Assembly (NCBI GenBank): GCA_047967505.1
Contig: CM106539.1
Source: Dipteris shenzhenensis
Lineage: Eukaryota > Polypodiophyta > Polypodiopsida > Gleicheniales
Length of the DNA: 64,000 bases
Direction: 5' to 3' (one strand)
Part shown: in pieces, positions 48,246-60,109 of the stretch
Layout of the letters: every line of letters begins with the position of its first letter
Position numbering within the stretch: the stretch's first letter is position 1
The notes under the pieces: model-generated
What the model saw: only the letters and a program-made list of their open reading frames with translations
Databases searched by the model: none
Told to the model about the DNA's origin: nothing
Position numbers and translations under genes: made by a program

Positions 48246-48378
48246 GCATGCGATCGCGTTCCACAGTTGCCCAACTTTGTCTAGCCCTGAGCTTTGTCTT
48301 AGTCTTGCAATGTGAGCCTTATGATTTTTGGTTTTGCTCAACATTGAGTTGCTAGAGCTACTACCTTGTAGTTTATCT

Positions 48379-48540
<162 letters not shown>

Positions 48541-48567
48541 AACTTTAAGGGGGTACGTAAGCAATGA

Positions 48568-48603
48568 GATATATATATATATATATATATATGTATATGT
48601 ATG

Positions 48604-48643
<40 letters not shown>

Positions 48644-48665
48644 TATATATGTATATATATACATT
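48568..48665. repeat. (AT)n and (TG)n microsatellite
   Basis: (AT)11 followed by gtatgcatg and about 16 TG repeats, then tatatgtatatata. Confidence 0.95.
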
Positions 48666-49248
48666 TAGTTATTTATACATATAATAATTTAAAAGTCCCA
48701 TTTCTTTTATTTTCCTTTCTTTTACTATTAAATTTTTTTGTATTTTGATTCCTTTTTCCATAGTATTGGCTCTCTTAGAAATTCTTAAATCTATATTTCT
48801 ATATATCTAACTCAATTACATTTTAGAACATTTTTTATCCCTTTGCATTCTTATAAGTCAATAAAAATCTCTAAACCTTCTTATTTCCTTAAGAGTCAGT
48901 TCCTAGAGATACTTGTGTTTGGAATTACGTCTCTATTTAATTTTTGCTCTAGCTAGTACTTTCCTTCTAACTTCTTTCTTAATAACTCATTTATATGCTT
49001 AACTAGAATGTTTAGTAATGTTCTTAGATTCAATTTTACATACTTGGTTTATATTAAATTTATATTTGTCTCCATTTATTCAGAAGCACATTCATTTAGG
49101 CATTAATTCATTTGCTTATATTTAATGAATGTCTTTTACTTATTTTCATTTTGTCAACGTATGTGTCAATCTTATTGTCGAAGGGTGTGGAAGACCCCCC
49201 TTACCTAATTCTTTGTTTAATTTAATAAATATGCCTTTGTTAAGGGTG
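48666..49248. other. T-rich non-coding stretch
   Basis: No coding frame or structure seen between the microsatellites and the second copia element. Confidence 0.5.
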
Positions 49249-49253
49249 TGGAC

Positions 49254-49608
49254 TGTTGAGATATCGAGCTCCACCACTCGCGATATGCCAGGGTGACCGT
49301 TGTGTATTTATGTCACTAACTTGTTAGCTGGAGATGCAGTTGGTACACCGCCCACAAATAATAGCTGGATGATAGCTATCCTTATCTACTCTAGTTTGTG
49401 GCTCAGTTAGTAAGCCACATTAGTTAGTTGAGTTTGGTTTGAGACCCACATATAGGGTTCTTCTATTTCTTTGTACTAGAGTTCTTTTGGCTTTCACAAC
49501 TAAGAAGAGGAAAACTGTTTTTAGCCTCCACCTTTGTGTGTATTCCCCCATTGTGCTTGTGAGAAAGCCTCAAGTGAGACTCCTTCACTCTCTCCCACTA
49601 TCTTCACA
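49254..49608 (+). repeat. copia element 2, left LTR
   Basis: It begins TGTTGAGATATCGAGCTC and ends ATCTTCACA immediately before the primer site. The edges are supported by the related solo LTR at 27694-27991, which starts and ends with matching sequence and has a target duplication. Confidence 0.85.
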
Positions 49609-49620
49609 TGGTATCAGAGC
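49609..49620 (+). promoter_or_regulatory. primer binding site, initiator tRNA-Met type
   Basis: TGGTATCAGAGC directly follows the LTR. Confidence 0.9.
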
Positions 49621-50153
49621 CTTGTTCGTGGTAAGGAGCTCAAGAAAGCAAACCAAGTTCGCAGTGTCCTGGTAAGAGGACCAGTATTGCTTTCCTTTTT
49701 CGAGTTTGGGAGCAAATCTCTGCAGGTAGCACAGTCGGAAGTGCAAGAGTGCACTGTCTAAGATTGAGACGCCCTTTGCGGTGTGGCGAGAGGGCATTAT
49801 ATGCTGTGGGATAGGGTAAAACCCTTGGTGACTTTATTTTACTGATTCGAGGTCATTTCGGGGCCCGTTTTGGAGGCAGAAGTTATCAGCAGCAGCACTC
49901 AGGACGAGGCCCTATTTTTGCTGTGCGACCATTGCTCGGCTAGTCGGTGGAAAGTTTCTGTAGTAATTGCATCGTATGCCTGTGTGCAGAGATATTGGGA
50001 GTTGCAGATTCATGCTTGCTGCCTGTTGATGCAAAATCGTCACTAGAAAGTGACTGTGTGGTGAAATACCACTTTTGTCAGTTTTGCAGATCTGCCCGTG
50101 TGAGGCAAAAGCTATGTTTTTTGTAGTGACAGAATATTTTGCAGTGTTCTGAA

Positions 50154-51110
50154 ATGGCATCTGATTCTCTTTCATAGATTGTCACTGAAAAGCTTGACAA
50201 GAACAACTTCCAAGCATGGAAGTTTAGAAAGACGAATTTCCTTATGGGAAAAGGCTACTGGGAGTTCATTACAGGAAATGAAGAAGAACCACTTCTTCCT
50301 AATGTTCCCAATCAATAGGAAATGCAGGCATTTAAAGGATGGCATGAGAGAGCCAAAAAAGTTATGTACTGGCTGTCTATTAGTATTTCAGATTCAATGA
50401 TTGTGCATATTCAGGATGCAAGTACGCCAAAGGTGGCATGGGATACTTTGGCTAAAATGTACAGCACAAATACGCAGGCCAGGAAAATGCAGCTCAAGCA
50501 GGAGCTGCACAATGTGCAGAGAGAAAATATGAGCATCAATGACTACCACATGAAGGTGAAGAAAATTGCGGATGCACTTGCTTCCATTGGGTCGCCAGTG
50601 GATGATGACGATTTAGTTTCTGTGACCTTGAATGGTCTAGGAAAGGATTATGCATAGTTCCGGACATCCATTGCCGTCCGTGAAAAATTTCCTGATTTCG
50701 AGGAGTTGATTGCTCTTCTAATTTCTGAAGAGCAGAGAAATGGTGGTGCATCTTCTTCAGGAGGAACTTCAAAAGAAAATGTTTTCTACTCAAATGCTGG
50801 AAGGGGTAGAGGCAGAGGTAGAGGAGGCCGATTTGGAGGCCATGGTAGAAATCAAAATATGCAGCAAACTCAAGAAAACCAGTCCTATGCAGGAGGATGT
50901 GGTAACTCTAGAGGTAGGGGGAGCCAAAGAGGTCGTGGTGGATGGCAGAGAGGCCAAAATGCAAACAGCAATGTTGAATGCTACTACTATGGTAAAATGG
51001 GACATATGGCTAAAGACTGCTACAAAAAGTAGAATGACATTATGAATGGAAAATTGTAGCAAGGCAATTATGCATCCTCTAGTAGACAGGGTGATGACGG
51101 AAATGAGCAT
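50154..51110 (+). pseudogene. copia element 2 gag
   Basis: It starts MASDSLS, hits TAG at 50175, then reads IVTEKLDKNNFQAWKFR, MGKGYWEFI, KVMYWLSISISDSMIVHIQD, MQLKQELHNV and SINDYHMKVKKIADAL, a typical UBN2-type copia Gag. An RGG/GRGRG-rich linker precedes a zinc knuckle CYYYGKMGHMAKDC in which the second Cys is Tyr, a change explained by one G-to-A. Further TAGs lie at 50316, 50655, 51030 and 51057, mostly where Gln would fit. Confidence 0.88.
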
Positions 51111-53915
51111 TTGTTTATGGTACAGCATATGACAAATTCTCTGACAAGTGCAGAAGAAAGCAATGATGTGTGGTATGTTGACTCAGGTGCATCAAACCAC
51201 ATGACAGGTCATGCTGAATGGATGCAGGATGCAAGGAAAATGGAAAAACTAGGATTTGTGGAGACTGGTGATGATACTGCACATCCTATTGTGCAGATTG
51301 GCAAAATTCCTTTGTCTATGCAGGATGGGAAAAAGAAATACTTGTCTGATGTATTTCATGTCCCGAACATCACCAAGAACCTGGTTTCTGTTGGTCAAAT
51401 GGTTGAGCAGGGCTTGCAGGTCAGATTTAATCCTCATGGATGCTTTGTTGAGGATATGAAAAATAATGGTCGCTTGATAGCAAAAGGAAAGAAGAAGGGT
51501 AGGATGTTTACGCTGGATGCGGATATGCCTGAATTGAGTGTAGCAATGTTTGCACATGGGACCGGTGTAGTTGCAGATATTGATATCTGGCATAAACGCA
51601 TTGGTCATGTTAATGTACAACGACTTAAATCAATGCAGGCCCAAAATATTGTTACAGGATTGCCTAAATTCAAGGTTGCAGAAATGCATAAGGTGTGTGA
51701 AGCCTGTCAATTTGGAAAACAGGCAAGGAAACCATTTCCTAAACATGTTCAAGAGAGTAAAAAGCCATTGGAATTAATCCACTCTGATGTGTGGACTACT
51801 AAAGCTGCATCTATTGGAGGGTGTCACTATTTTGTCACATTTATTGATGACTTCAGCAGAAAACTTTGGGTGTATTTTATGAAAAAGAAAAGTGAAGTGT
51901 TTGGGCACTTCAAAGCTTTTAAAGCTATGGTTGAAAAAGAAATAGGCCTGCAAATAAAATGCCTAAGGTCAGATGGAGGGGGAGAGTACCTCTCAAATGA
52001 GTTTGCAAGGTTCCTGCAGGAGCATGGCATAAAGCAGCAATATTCATGCAGTCATACCCCACAGCAAAATGGAATTGTAGAAAGGAAAAGCAGGCATATT
52101 GGAGAGGTATCTCGGGCCATGCTAAATGAAAAAGATCTACCAGATTATTATTGGGCTGAAGCAGTTGCTACAGCAGTTTATATAATGAACAGGACTCCCA
52201 CCGCAGCAATACATGGCATGATGCCAGAGGAGATGTATACTGGTAGGAAACTAGACATTTCTCATTTGAAAATTTTTGGTTGCATTGCCTATGTTCATGT
52301 GCCAGATGAGTTGAGGTCCAAGTTGGATCCAAAGGCTGAGAAGTGCGTCTTTATTGGTTATTCTCTGTAGCAGAAAGGGTATAGATGCTATAATCCTTCT
52401 ACACATAAGTTCACAGTGAGCAGAGATGTTGTTTTTGATGAGATGAGTAGCTAGTATAAACCAATAAATGTGATGATTGATGTAGATGCACAAAATGGTA
52501 ATGCTGCACAAAATTCACAGCAGCAATCACAAAATATCAGTGGACCTGTAGTGTCCTCTAGCAGTGGTTCACATACTTCGCCATGGACAGGTAGATTGAG
52601 ATCAGGAGAATCTCCTCAAAGCAATGCAGATAGTGGTACGCAGGTATCACGAAAAGGAAAAGAGAAGGTAGATCAGCCCATGTTTGATGTGAATGCAAGT
52701 CACTCTTATGTGGATGGTGAATCCAGTGGCTCAGAGTAGAGCACTGATGATGAGTTGGGTATTCCTTCTATTGTTACACCTGGAGTAAGGAAGACCAGGG
52801 ATGTTTTGAGAGCACCTGGAAGTGAGCCTATTTTGCACAGGTCTACCAGGGTTAGGTATCCTGTGGATAGGCTAAAATATGATGGATTTACAGCCATTCA
52901 CTATGCCTATATGGTCAAAGTGATACAGGAACTAGAACCCACTTCTTTTGATCAAGCCATGGGAAATGAAAAATGGGAGAAAGCCATGGATGAAGAAATG
53001 GATGCCTTGGATGCAAATGCTACATGGGAATTGGTGCCTTTGCCTAAAGACAAGAATACAATTGGCTGCAAGTGGGTTTATAAGATCAAGCACAATGCAG
53101 ATGGTTCTGTGAATAGATACAAGGCAAGATTAGTTGTCAAGGGGTATGCACAGACATATGGCATTGATTATGAAGAAACTTTCAGTCTGATTGCAAGGAT
53201 GGCAACCGTAAGAGTAGCCATTGCTATGGCTACATCAAAGGGATGGTCTTTACATTAGATGGATGTAAAGAATGCCTTCTTGCATGGTGATTTGCAAGAA
53301 GAGGTCTTTATGGAGCAGCCAGCAGGTTATGTTCATGCTAGTCATCCTGAGTTTGTTTGCAGGTTGAAGAAAGCCTTGTATGGCTTGAACCAAGCACCTA
53401 GAGCATGGTCTGACAAGATAGGACAGTATCTTGTCACTATTGGCTTTCAGATTTCCAAGGCAGATTTCTCACTCTATGTGAGAAAAACAGAGAAAGGGAT
53501 TATGCTGCTGGTCATTTATGTTGATGATTTGATCATCACAGGTGATAGTGATGAAGATATCCTTCATGTGAAAATGCTATTGAGGCAGAAGTTTGAGATG
53601 AAGGATTTGGGAGAGCTGCGCTATTTCTTGGGCATTGAGGTGATTAGATCACCAAGTGGGATACAGCTCTTGCAGAGGCAGTATGGATTGGACATGCTGT
53701 CCAAATATGGGATGACAGGCTGTAAGCCTATTTCAGTTCCTTTAGAGCAGAATGTGAAGTTGAGCACAGATGCAGGTGAGCTTTTGGAAGACCCTACTAT
53801 GTACAGACGCATAGTAGGAAGTTTGATTTATATGACCATTACCAGGCTAGATCTAAGCTATGCTGTTGGATTGGTAAGTCAGTTTATGCAGGCTCCAAGG
53901 AAACCGCATTTAACA
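51111..53915 (+). pseudogene. copia element 2 pol, truncated in RT/RNase H region
   Basis: Same frame as gag. Protease active site VWYVDSGASNHM near 51170, integrase zinc region (IWHKRIGHVN, VCEACQFGKQ), catalytic Asp in HSDVWTT, Asp in RSDGGGEYL and Glu in TPQQNGIVERK, then RT with [41 protein letters not shown] at about 53518 and the [15 protein letters not shown] region. TAGs at 52368, 52452, 52737 and 53256 interrupt it. Several conserved residues are altered in ways that fit C-to-T or G-to-A. Coding homology ends near 53915 at an inverted repeat. Confidence 0.92.
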
Positions 53916-53920
53916 CACTA

Positions 53921-53990
53921 TTCAAAATTTTTGGACTTGTGTAAAGTCCAATTTGAGAAATGGACTAAAAAACAGTCCAAAAATTTTGAA
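53921..53990. repeat. 17-base inverted repeat at the copia truncation point
   Basis: TTCAAAATTTTTGGACT at 53921-53937 is exactly complementary to 53974-53990, with an extra ggact/agtcc pair inside. It begins within a few bases of where copia homology stops, so it may mark the end of another inserted sequence. Confidence 0.7.
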
Positions 53991-54013
53991 TATACTAGTA
54001 ATGTTGTTTTTTA

Positions 54014-54097
54014 ACTAGATTTGCCAACTCAAAACAAAAGATTTAATGATTTTGAACTAGATTTGCCAACTCAAAACAAAAGATTTAATGATTAAGT
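54014..54097. repeat. ~42-bp tandem duplication
   Basis: aactagatttgccaactcaaaacaaaagatttaatgatt is present twice in a row, essentially identical. Confidence 0.92.
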
Positions 54098-54660
54098 ACT
54101 AAGAACATCAATGCATAACCAAATCTCTTACAAAGGGGGTCTACATAAACATTTTCATAACTTCACAAAAATCTCTTGCAAAGTGGTCTACATAAACATC
54201 TTCATAACTTCTTGTGAATTGAGCAACTATCACCTAAGAACATCAATACATGACCAATAATAGATGACCAATTCTCTTACAAAGTGCTCTACATAAACAT
54301 CTTCATAATCACATAAGAACATCAATAGATGACCAATAGATGACCAATTCTCTTGGAAAGGTGGTGTAAATAAACACCTTTATGTATAAGTGGTGTGCAC
54401 ACACCTTTATGACCATTTCTTTTAGAAAGGTGGTGTACATAAAGCCCTTAGAAAGGTAGTGTAGATAAATCCTTTTATGTGTAAGTAGTGTACATATACA
54501 CCACACTTGGTATTAAAAAACACCGTTAAGTATAAAATGGCCCTCATAAACAATCTTTATACATAATAATGAGAGTAAAGAAATAAAAAAAGTAGTAAAC
54601 TTTTCATTAGATATTAGCTTTACATAGAAGTTCAAAACTTGTGATTACAAAGCCGTTAGC
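54098..54660. repeat. degenerate short repeats, non-coding
   Basis: Recurring words: ctacataaacatcttcataac, agaacatcaata.atgacca, attctctta.aaag.ggtgta and tttatgtgtaagt.gtgta.a. No conserved frame. It is the 3' side of the minus-strand gene copy 2. Confidence 0.6.
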
Positions 54661-54667
54661 CAACATG

Positions 54668-57600
54668 TTACTCAATACCAATGTCCTCAATGCCAGGCCC
54701 TTGACTACCAGGGTCCTGACTAATAGGCTGCTCTAAGACTGGAGTTTCGGTAGCAAGGTCCTTACTAGTTTGCTCTTCAATTCCAAGCACCTGACTAGTA
54801 GGCTGCTCTAGAGTCTCATGACCAAGTTCTTGGTAAGTAGGGACCTGGCTACTAGGTTCCTGACTAGTAGGCTACTCTGGAGTCTGTAAGGTCATGGTTG
54901 AAGAACCATCTATGCCTCCTGGTAACTCCTCCTGGTCATGCTTTGCCTCGTCCATACCTTCTTTGAGTAAGGATTCCTTGCTTGATCCACTTGCGTGTCC
55001 TTCACCCAAGATCGATCCACTTGCCTGTCCTTCATCCAAGATCAAGGGTGCCTTCCTCACTTTTAATTTTAAGGGAAGTGCTTCCACCTCTTTAGCCTTA
55101 CCTTTACCTGTGACGTGCTATACTACTGTAACTTCTTGTTGCCGTGAACCTTCCCGTATGATGAGTGGAACTTCCTTGACTCTAGTTGACAATTGATCAC
55201 CCTTATTCTTTGTGCAGATTTCTTCTTGCCGTAAGTCATCGGATGTAGAGCTTTCATCCTCATCATCACCTGAGCTAGAATCATCACCCTCAGACTCACT
55301 ACCCTCTTCTTTGACATTTTCCTCCTCAAAGAAAGTAGTGCAACTGTAATATGTGTCAAAGAACTCAATTTGATGGGGGGTATCAATAACATTTACATTT
55401 TTACCTTGCCATAGCAATTTCTCAGCAGCAAAACCCATTCGATACAATGCTACTTCCCACCCATCATTCAATAAATTCTTTGTCATCTCTAGTATCACAT
55501 CAGGATCCATCGGCTTTCTGTAATTCACCATTGCTGCATCAAGCTTAACCTTATGGTCCTCAAAGTAATGAAGCTCGAGAGTCCTTAAAGGAGTTTGGAT
55601 TAGATTACCACCACCCCTCGATAAGAAGCACATCAAGAAAGGCTGCAAGACTTGAATGGCAGTGCCTTCCAAGACAGTCATATGATTATGCAGGACTATA
55701 CCATGGTATACTTTTGAAAGTAAATACCCAAATGAAGATGTCAAACTCGCATATAGGGCATCCCTTTGTGATTCTGTCACGAACAGGACCAACGTTGATC
55801 TTTTCTTATCTACCATAGGACCTTCAACAATAAACCGCACAAGTTCAACTATCTGTGACACTGCAAGGTCTTGCAATTCATTTATGAAAAATACGCATGG
55901 CTTCTCCCAAGCATGACCGCTCATTGTTATGAAATGCTCTGTATCAATGCCATTGATGTGTGCAAATTTTGTATCATTCTCTGATAGCAGGATATCATAA
56001 GAGAAGCTGAATGAAGAACCATCATCTAAACCACCAATTGCTCTACCTTGGGTACTGGACTGCAAGGCCTTTTTCTTAATGTCCATATATTCTGTCTCAA
56101 CAACCTTTGGCATTTTAGCTCTTAGATCCTTTGTTGGTGTGGCATCTGCATCCATTGAAGCCAACCACTTTCTAGCCCATGTTTTATCAAGGAGTTGACC
56201 TAGGCTAAGTGCTTTCTTCTTATCCACATCAATTGACTTGCCAGCTAACTCATCATCAGATTTCAATAAGAATAATAGTGCCGAGAGAGCAGCCTCACTT
56301 TGAATCATTCGGGTGACCACTTCATCTAAGTTGCTATGCTTGCTCTTCTTTCCAAAGAAGCAGTCACCACTTAGGATCTTCTTGCATACTTCTTCTATTA
56401 TTGCATCTGGAACAAACCTTAAAGCTCTCCACCAAACAATAGACATCGGTTTCTTTATTTCTTTCCTCTGAGTTGCAATGTGCTCTGGTGCCTCAAAGGA
56501 TATCTTTCCTATTTCATATGCTTGGCAAACATCCACGATGCTCTGAAACACTGATTCCTCACGGAAGACAATGCAGGTAACATCCCTGTATCTTGCAACA
56601 GCGGTGTTCAAATCCTTTGCCTCAACCTTATTACCTGGTATGCCTTGCGTATTGCTTACAACACCTTTCAAGCATCTATAGAACCGAGTCCTCTTTGTCA
56701 TGTACTCCGATGTAGGTCTCCTGCCCTTCACTATTTGTGGCTTTCCACAGCCCATCCATAACTCCCTTGCCTTTATCAAGATTTCAGAAAGAGAAGAGCT
56801 TTTTTTCAACCTAAATGGAGTAGAATTCAGCCTCTCTGATTCTAGAATGTACTTCGAGTCATCATTAAATATGCATATATGACAAATGACCCATTGAAAC
56901 TTTTCCATCCACTCAATCTGTGGCAAGTTTCCTTTTCTTCCCTCATCAAGGGCGATCCTGCAAGCCTCACAAAAGTGTTGCCCATCAATGGGCTCAAACC
57001 TACATCTTTCTAAGAATCTATTCTTTGCCAGCATGTATCTCTTCTCGATGTCACTCCCATATCGGCTTTGATACAAAGCCTCTCCATGAACAAAGTCACT
57101 CTTTCTAAAGTTCTCAAAAGCATCAAGAAAGTCCACGCGCTTTTGAAATGTGACATCAGGCAATGTGGGATCATCTTCTTGAAGTCTCTTAAACGCCATA
57201 GGACGAAGAGTGATATTAGTGGCAACGGGAGTTCTTGTTTTCCTTGTATCTTCATACAATTTGCGTGCAAATATCTTATCGAGCTTTCTTTGATTTGTGA
57301 ACAATGAAGCTCGATCGATAAGCATTGTGGCCACGCTGAATTGTGAAAATCCCCAAATGTATCCCTCATCCTCTGGAGGATGTAAGTCCGCCACACTTAT
57401 AGAAAAGTCTTCGAGACTTGTATCTTCTTCTTGCTGATCTTTCTCTTCATCGCTATCCAATTTTTCGCCTGGTTTTAAATAGCCTGCACTTGAGCGACCT
57501 CCACGTGGAGTAGGAGTTATTTTTACTCTCTTTCTGGGAATAGCTATAGCACTTGAGTCTACTCCACGATCACTCCTTCTTGTTCCCGTAGTTGCAGCAG

Positions 57601-58114
57601 TCAATGGCGTAGGTACAGTTGGAGATACTGTAGTTACACTTGTTGGAGTTATCGGAGTTACCGCCACAGATATTGACGGTACTTGAGGGTTATGTGTTAT
57701 AGATAGCATAATTAGTGCCCCTGAAGGTTCAACACCACCACTTGGAAATGCATCCCACATTTTCTTCAATGCTTCTAAGGCATTAAGTAATTCTTGGGAT
57801 CCCTCAATTGAATCTGGTAATGGTTTCAAGAAGTGCTTCGGAGTAACTCGTAACTTGTAAATCACCTCATCATTCTTTCCTTGGCACACAATTTCTATCA
57901 AATTGTTTTCTTTAATATTGATGTTTGATACCATGCCACCATTTCTTACTGCCTCTGCAGAATATTTCAGGCTTGATATGTTCTCTGAAGTGATCACCAA
58001 AAAATACTTTGATTTCTGCTTCATAAAATACCAAGCATGTTCAAGGTATTTGAAAGACACCTTGGAACCAAAACTGGAAGCCATGAAAGCTATAGTTTTT
58101 TGAAAAACAATCAA
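54668..58114 (-). pseudogene. copy 2: ParB/methyltransferase-like gene
   Basis: The frame from ATG 58114 (or ATG 58084, MASSFGSKVSF, which I prefer because it is followed by the conserved domain) is open for 998 codons to TAG 55118, then continues in frame past TAG 54872 to TAA 54668. Order: N-terminal domain (to ~residue 130), Ser/Thr/Pro linker, EDEGYIWGF..LFTN block (~255-285), CRFEPIDGQHFCEACR (~372-387), CIFNDDSKYILESERLNS, KARELWMGCGKPQ, RYRDVTCIVFREE, FFGKKSKH, KPCVFFINEL (~735), TLVLFVTESQRDALY, then YRKPMDP...LLNDGWEVALYRMG...QGKNVNVID (~860-905). An acidic tail and a Q/P/T-rich repeat (EQPTSQ/EQPISQ) end it. Homologous along its length to copy 1 but with no peptidase units. Both internal stops are TAG at likely Gln positions. 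Predicted nuclear DNA-associated protein; function unproven. Confidence 0.6.
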
Positions 58115-58262
58115 AAATAAAAAATGAGAAATACAATGATTTTCAAACTCAAAATATTAAATAAATTTTTAATTAAATATTCTTTTAAGTTTTATTTATT
58201 TTTAATTTTTAAAATAAAATATTTTTTTAAAATATTTTATTTTAATTAGTTAGTTTATTTTA
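58115..58262. other. AT-rich spacer upstream of copy 2 gene
   Basis: About 150 bases of attta/aatt-rich DNA between the minus-strand start codon and the C-rich array; the only space for a proximal promoter of copy 2. Confidence 0.4.
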
Positions 58263-60060
58263 ATCACCCCTTGCCCGTCACCTTGCGATGTCCCCCTCCC
58301 CGCCCCTTGCCCTTCCACGCCCACCTCTTCCCTCCGCCCGCCCCCCCTCCCCCTTGCTCCTTCCCCACACCCCCCTTCCCTTGCCCCTCCCCTTCCCTCG
58401 CCACACGTGTGTGTGCATGTGGTGAGGGAAGGGGAGGGGCAAGGGAAGGGGAGGAGCGGGGGGCCGGGCGGGCGGAGGGAAGGGGAGGGGGGCGAGGGGT
58501 ACCTGTTGCGTGCGCAACAGCTGGGGGGCATCGATGCCCCCCTCGCCCCCCCTCCCCTTCCCGCGCTCCCCCCACACCCCCCCTTCCCTCCGCCCCCCAA
58601 CCCCCCCTCCCACAGCGCACCCGCCCCCCCTTCCCCTCCGCCCTCCCCCACGTTGACGGAAGGGGGCGGGCGCGGGGGGGGGGCGTGGGGAGGGCGGGGG
58701 TGTGCGAGGGTTGGGAGGGTGGAGGGGAGGGAACGGGGGCCGGAGGGGAGGGCGCATGGGGGCGGAGGGGAGGGGGGCGGGCGCGCGGGGGGGGGGCGTG
58801 GGGACGGCAGGAAGGGGGGGGTTGGGGGGGCGGAGGGGAGGGAAGGGGAAGGCGGAGGGGAGGGCGGGAGGGATGGGCGGAGGGGAGGGAAGGGGGGGCG
58901 GGCGGGCGGGGGGAAGCCCCCCACCTGTTGCGTGCGCAATAGGTGGGTGGGGGGGGGGTCGGCCCCCCCCCACCCACCTGTTGCACACGCAACAGGTTGG
59001 GAGGGCACCCTCACCCCCCTCCCCTTCCCCACACCCCGCCCCTCGCAACCCCCCCTCCCAGTGCGCCCGCCCCCCCTCCGCCCTCGCCACGCCCCCCGCC
59101 CCCCCCCCCCCCGCGCCCCACCCACGCCCCCCCTCCCTCCCCCCCCACGCCCCTCCCTCCCCCCTCCCTCCCCCCTCCCTCCCCCCCCCACGCCCCTCCC
59201 TCCCTCCCCCCACGCCCCCCTCCCTCCCCCCACGCCCCTCCCTCCCCCCCCTCCCCATATCCCCCCCCCCCCGCGTGCCCCCCCCCCTTCCGTCCGTCCG
59301 GAAGGGGGGGCGGGCGCGCGAGGGGGGGGCGTGGGGAGGGCGGGAGGGGAAGGGGGGTGGGGGGAAGCCCCCCACCTGTTGCGTGCGCAACAGGTGGGGG
59401 GGGCACCCTTGCCCCACCTCCCCTTCCCCACACCCCCCCCCTCCCTCAGCCCCCCGCCCCCAGCCCCCCTCCCAGCGCGCCTGCCCCCCCCTCCGCCCTC
59501 GCCATGCCCCTCGCCCCCAGCCCCCCCTCCCGGCGCGCCCGCCCCCCTCCCCTCCCGCCCTCCCCACGCCCCCCCCGCCGGCGTGCCCGCCCCCTTCCGA
59601 CGACGGAAGGGGGCGGGCGCGCCGGCGGGGGGGGCGTGGGGAGGGTGGGAGGGGAGGGGGGGGGTTGGGGGGCGGAGGGGAGGAAAGGGGGAGGCGGAGG
59701 GGAGGGCGGGCGGGAGGGAGGGAGGGGCGGAGGGGAGGGCGAAGGGAAGGGGGGGGCAGAGGGTCAACGACAGGGCTGGAGAGGGGGGCACGGCGGAGGG
59801 CGGGAGGGAGGGAGGGGATTGGAAAGGGCGGAGGGGAGGGAAGGGGGGCAGAGGGGGGTGGGGGCGGGGGTAGGGATGACAGGGGGAAAGGAAGGAAGAG
59901 GACAGAAGGAGGAGGGAGCAGGCAATGGGAGGGGAAGGGGCCTTGGGGAGGGAGGAGAGGAGAAGGGGAAAGGGAAGGGAGGGGAGAAGCGGGAGGAGAG
60001 GGGAAGGGACGGGAAGGGGAGGGGAGAGAGGAAGTTGGAGAAGAGGGAGGGAGGGAGTAC
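58263..60060. repeat. alternating C-rich and G-rich modules with palindromic hinges
   Basis: C-rich blocks (58263-58420, 58540-58650, 59000-59290, 59400-59590) alternate with G-rich blocks (58425-58500, 58660-58920, 59305-59370, 59605-60060). G-to-C switches are marked by CACCTGTTGCG/CGCAACAGGTG palindromes at about 58501, 58921, 58974 and 59371. C-to-G switches are marked by different palindromes (ttccgacgacggaa at 59596, ttccgtccgtccggaa at 59288, cacgttgacgg at 58651, cacacgtgtgtg near 58400). The whole is a chain of fold-back modules. Long P- or G-rich frames across it are artefacts. Confidence 0.9.
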
Positions 60061-60109
60061 CTGAGTGGAGAGGTGGTGGAGCTCCAGGAGAGAGTTGTGA
60101 GAGAGAATA

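Larger units (their letters stand above)
49254..53915 (+). mobile_element. Ty1/copia element 2, 3'-truncated, TAG-riddled
   Basis: A 355-bp left LTR, abutting primer site, leader, gag and pol all lie on the plus strand in the order of copia. Homology stops within the RT/RNase H linker after [12 protein letters not shown], so RNase H and the right LTR are missing here. The coding region from 50154 to about 53915 stays in a single frame with no indel, yet has nine in-frame stops, all TAG. It is not autonomous as read with the standard code. Confidence 0.9.

Noticed and set aside
50154-53915. Alternative genetic code with TAG as Gln
   Set aside because: TAG-only stops would fit, but copia element 1 and the copy 1 gene in the same window have TGA and TAA stops and end normally at TAG or TGA, and C-to-T decay explains the pattern more simply.
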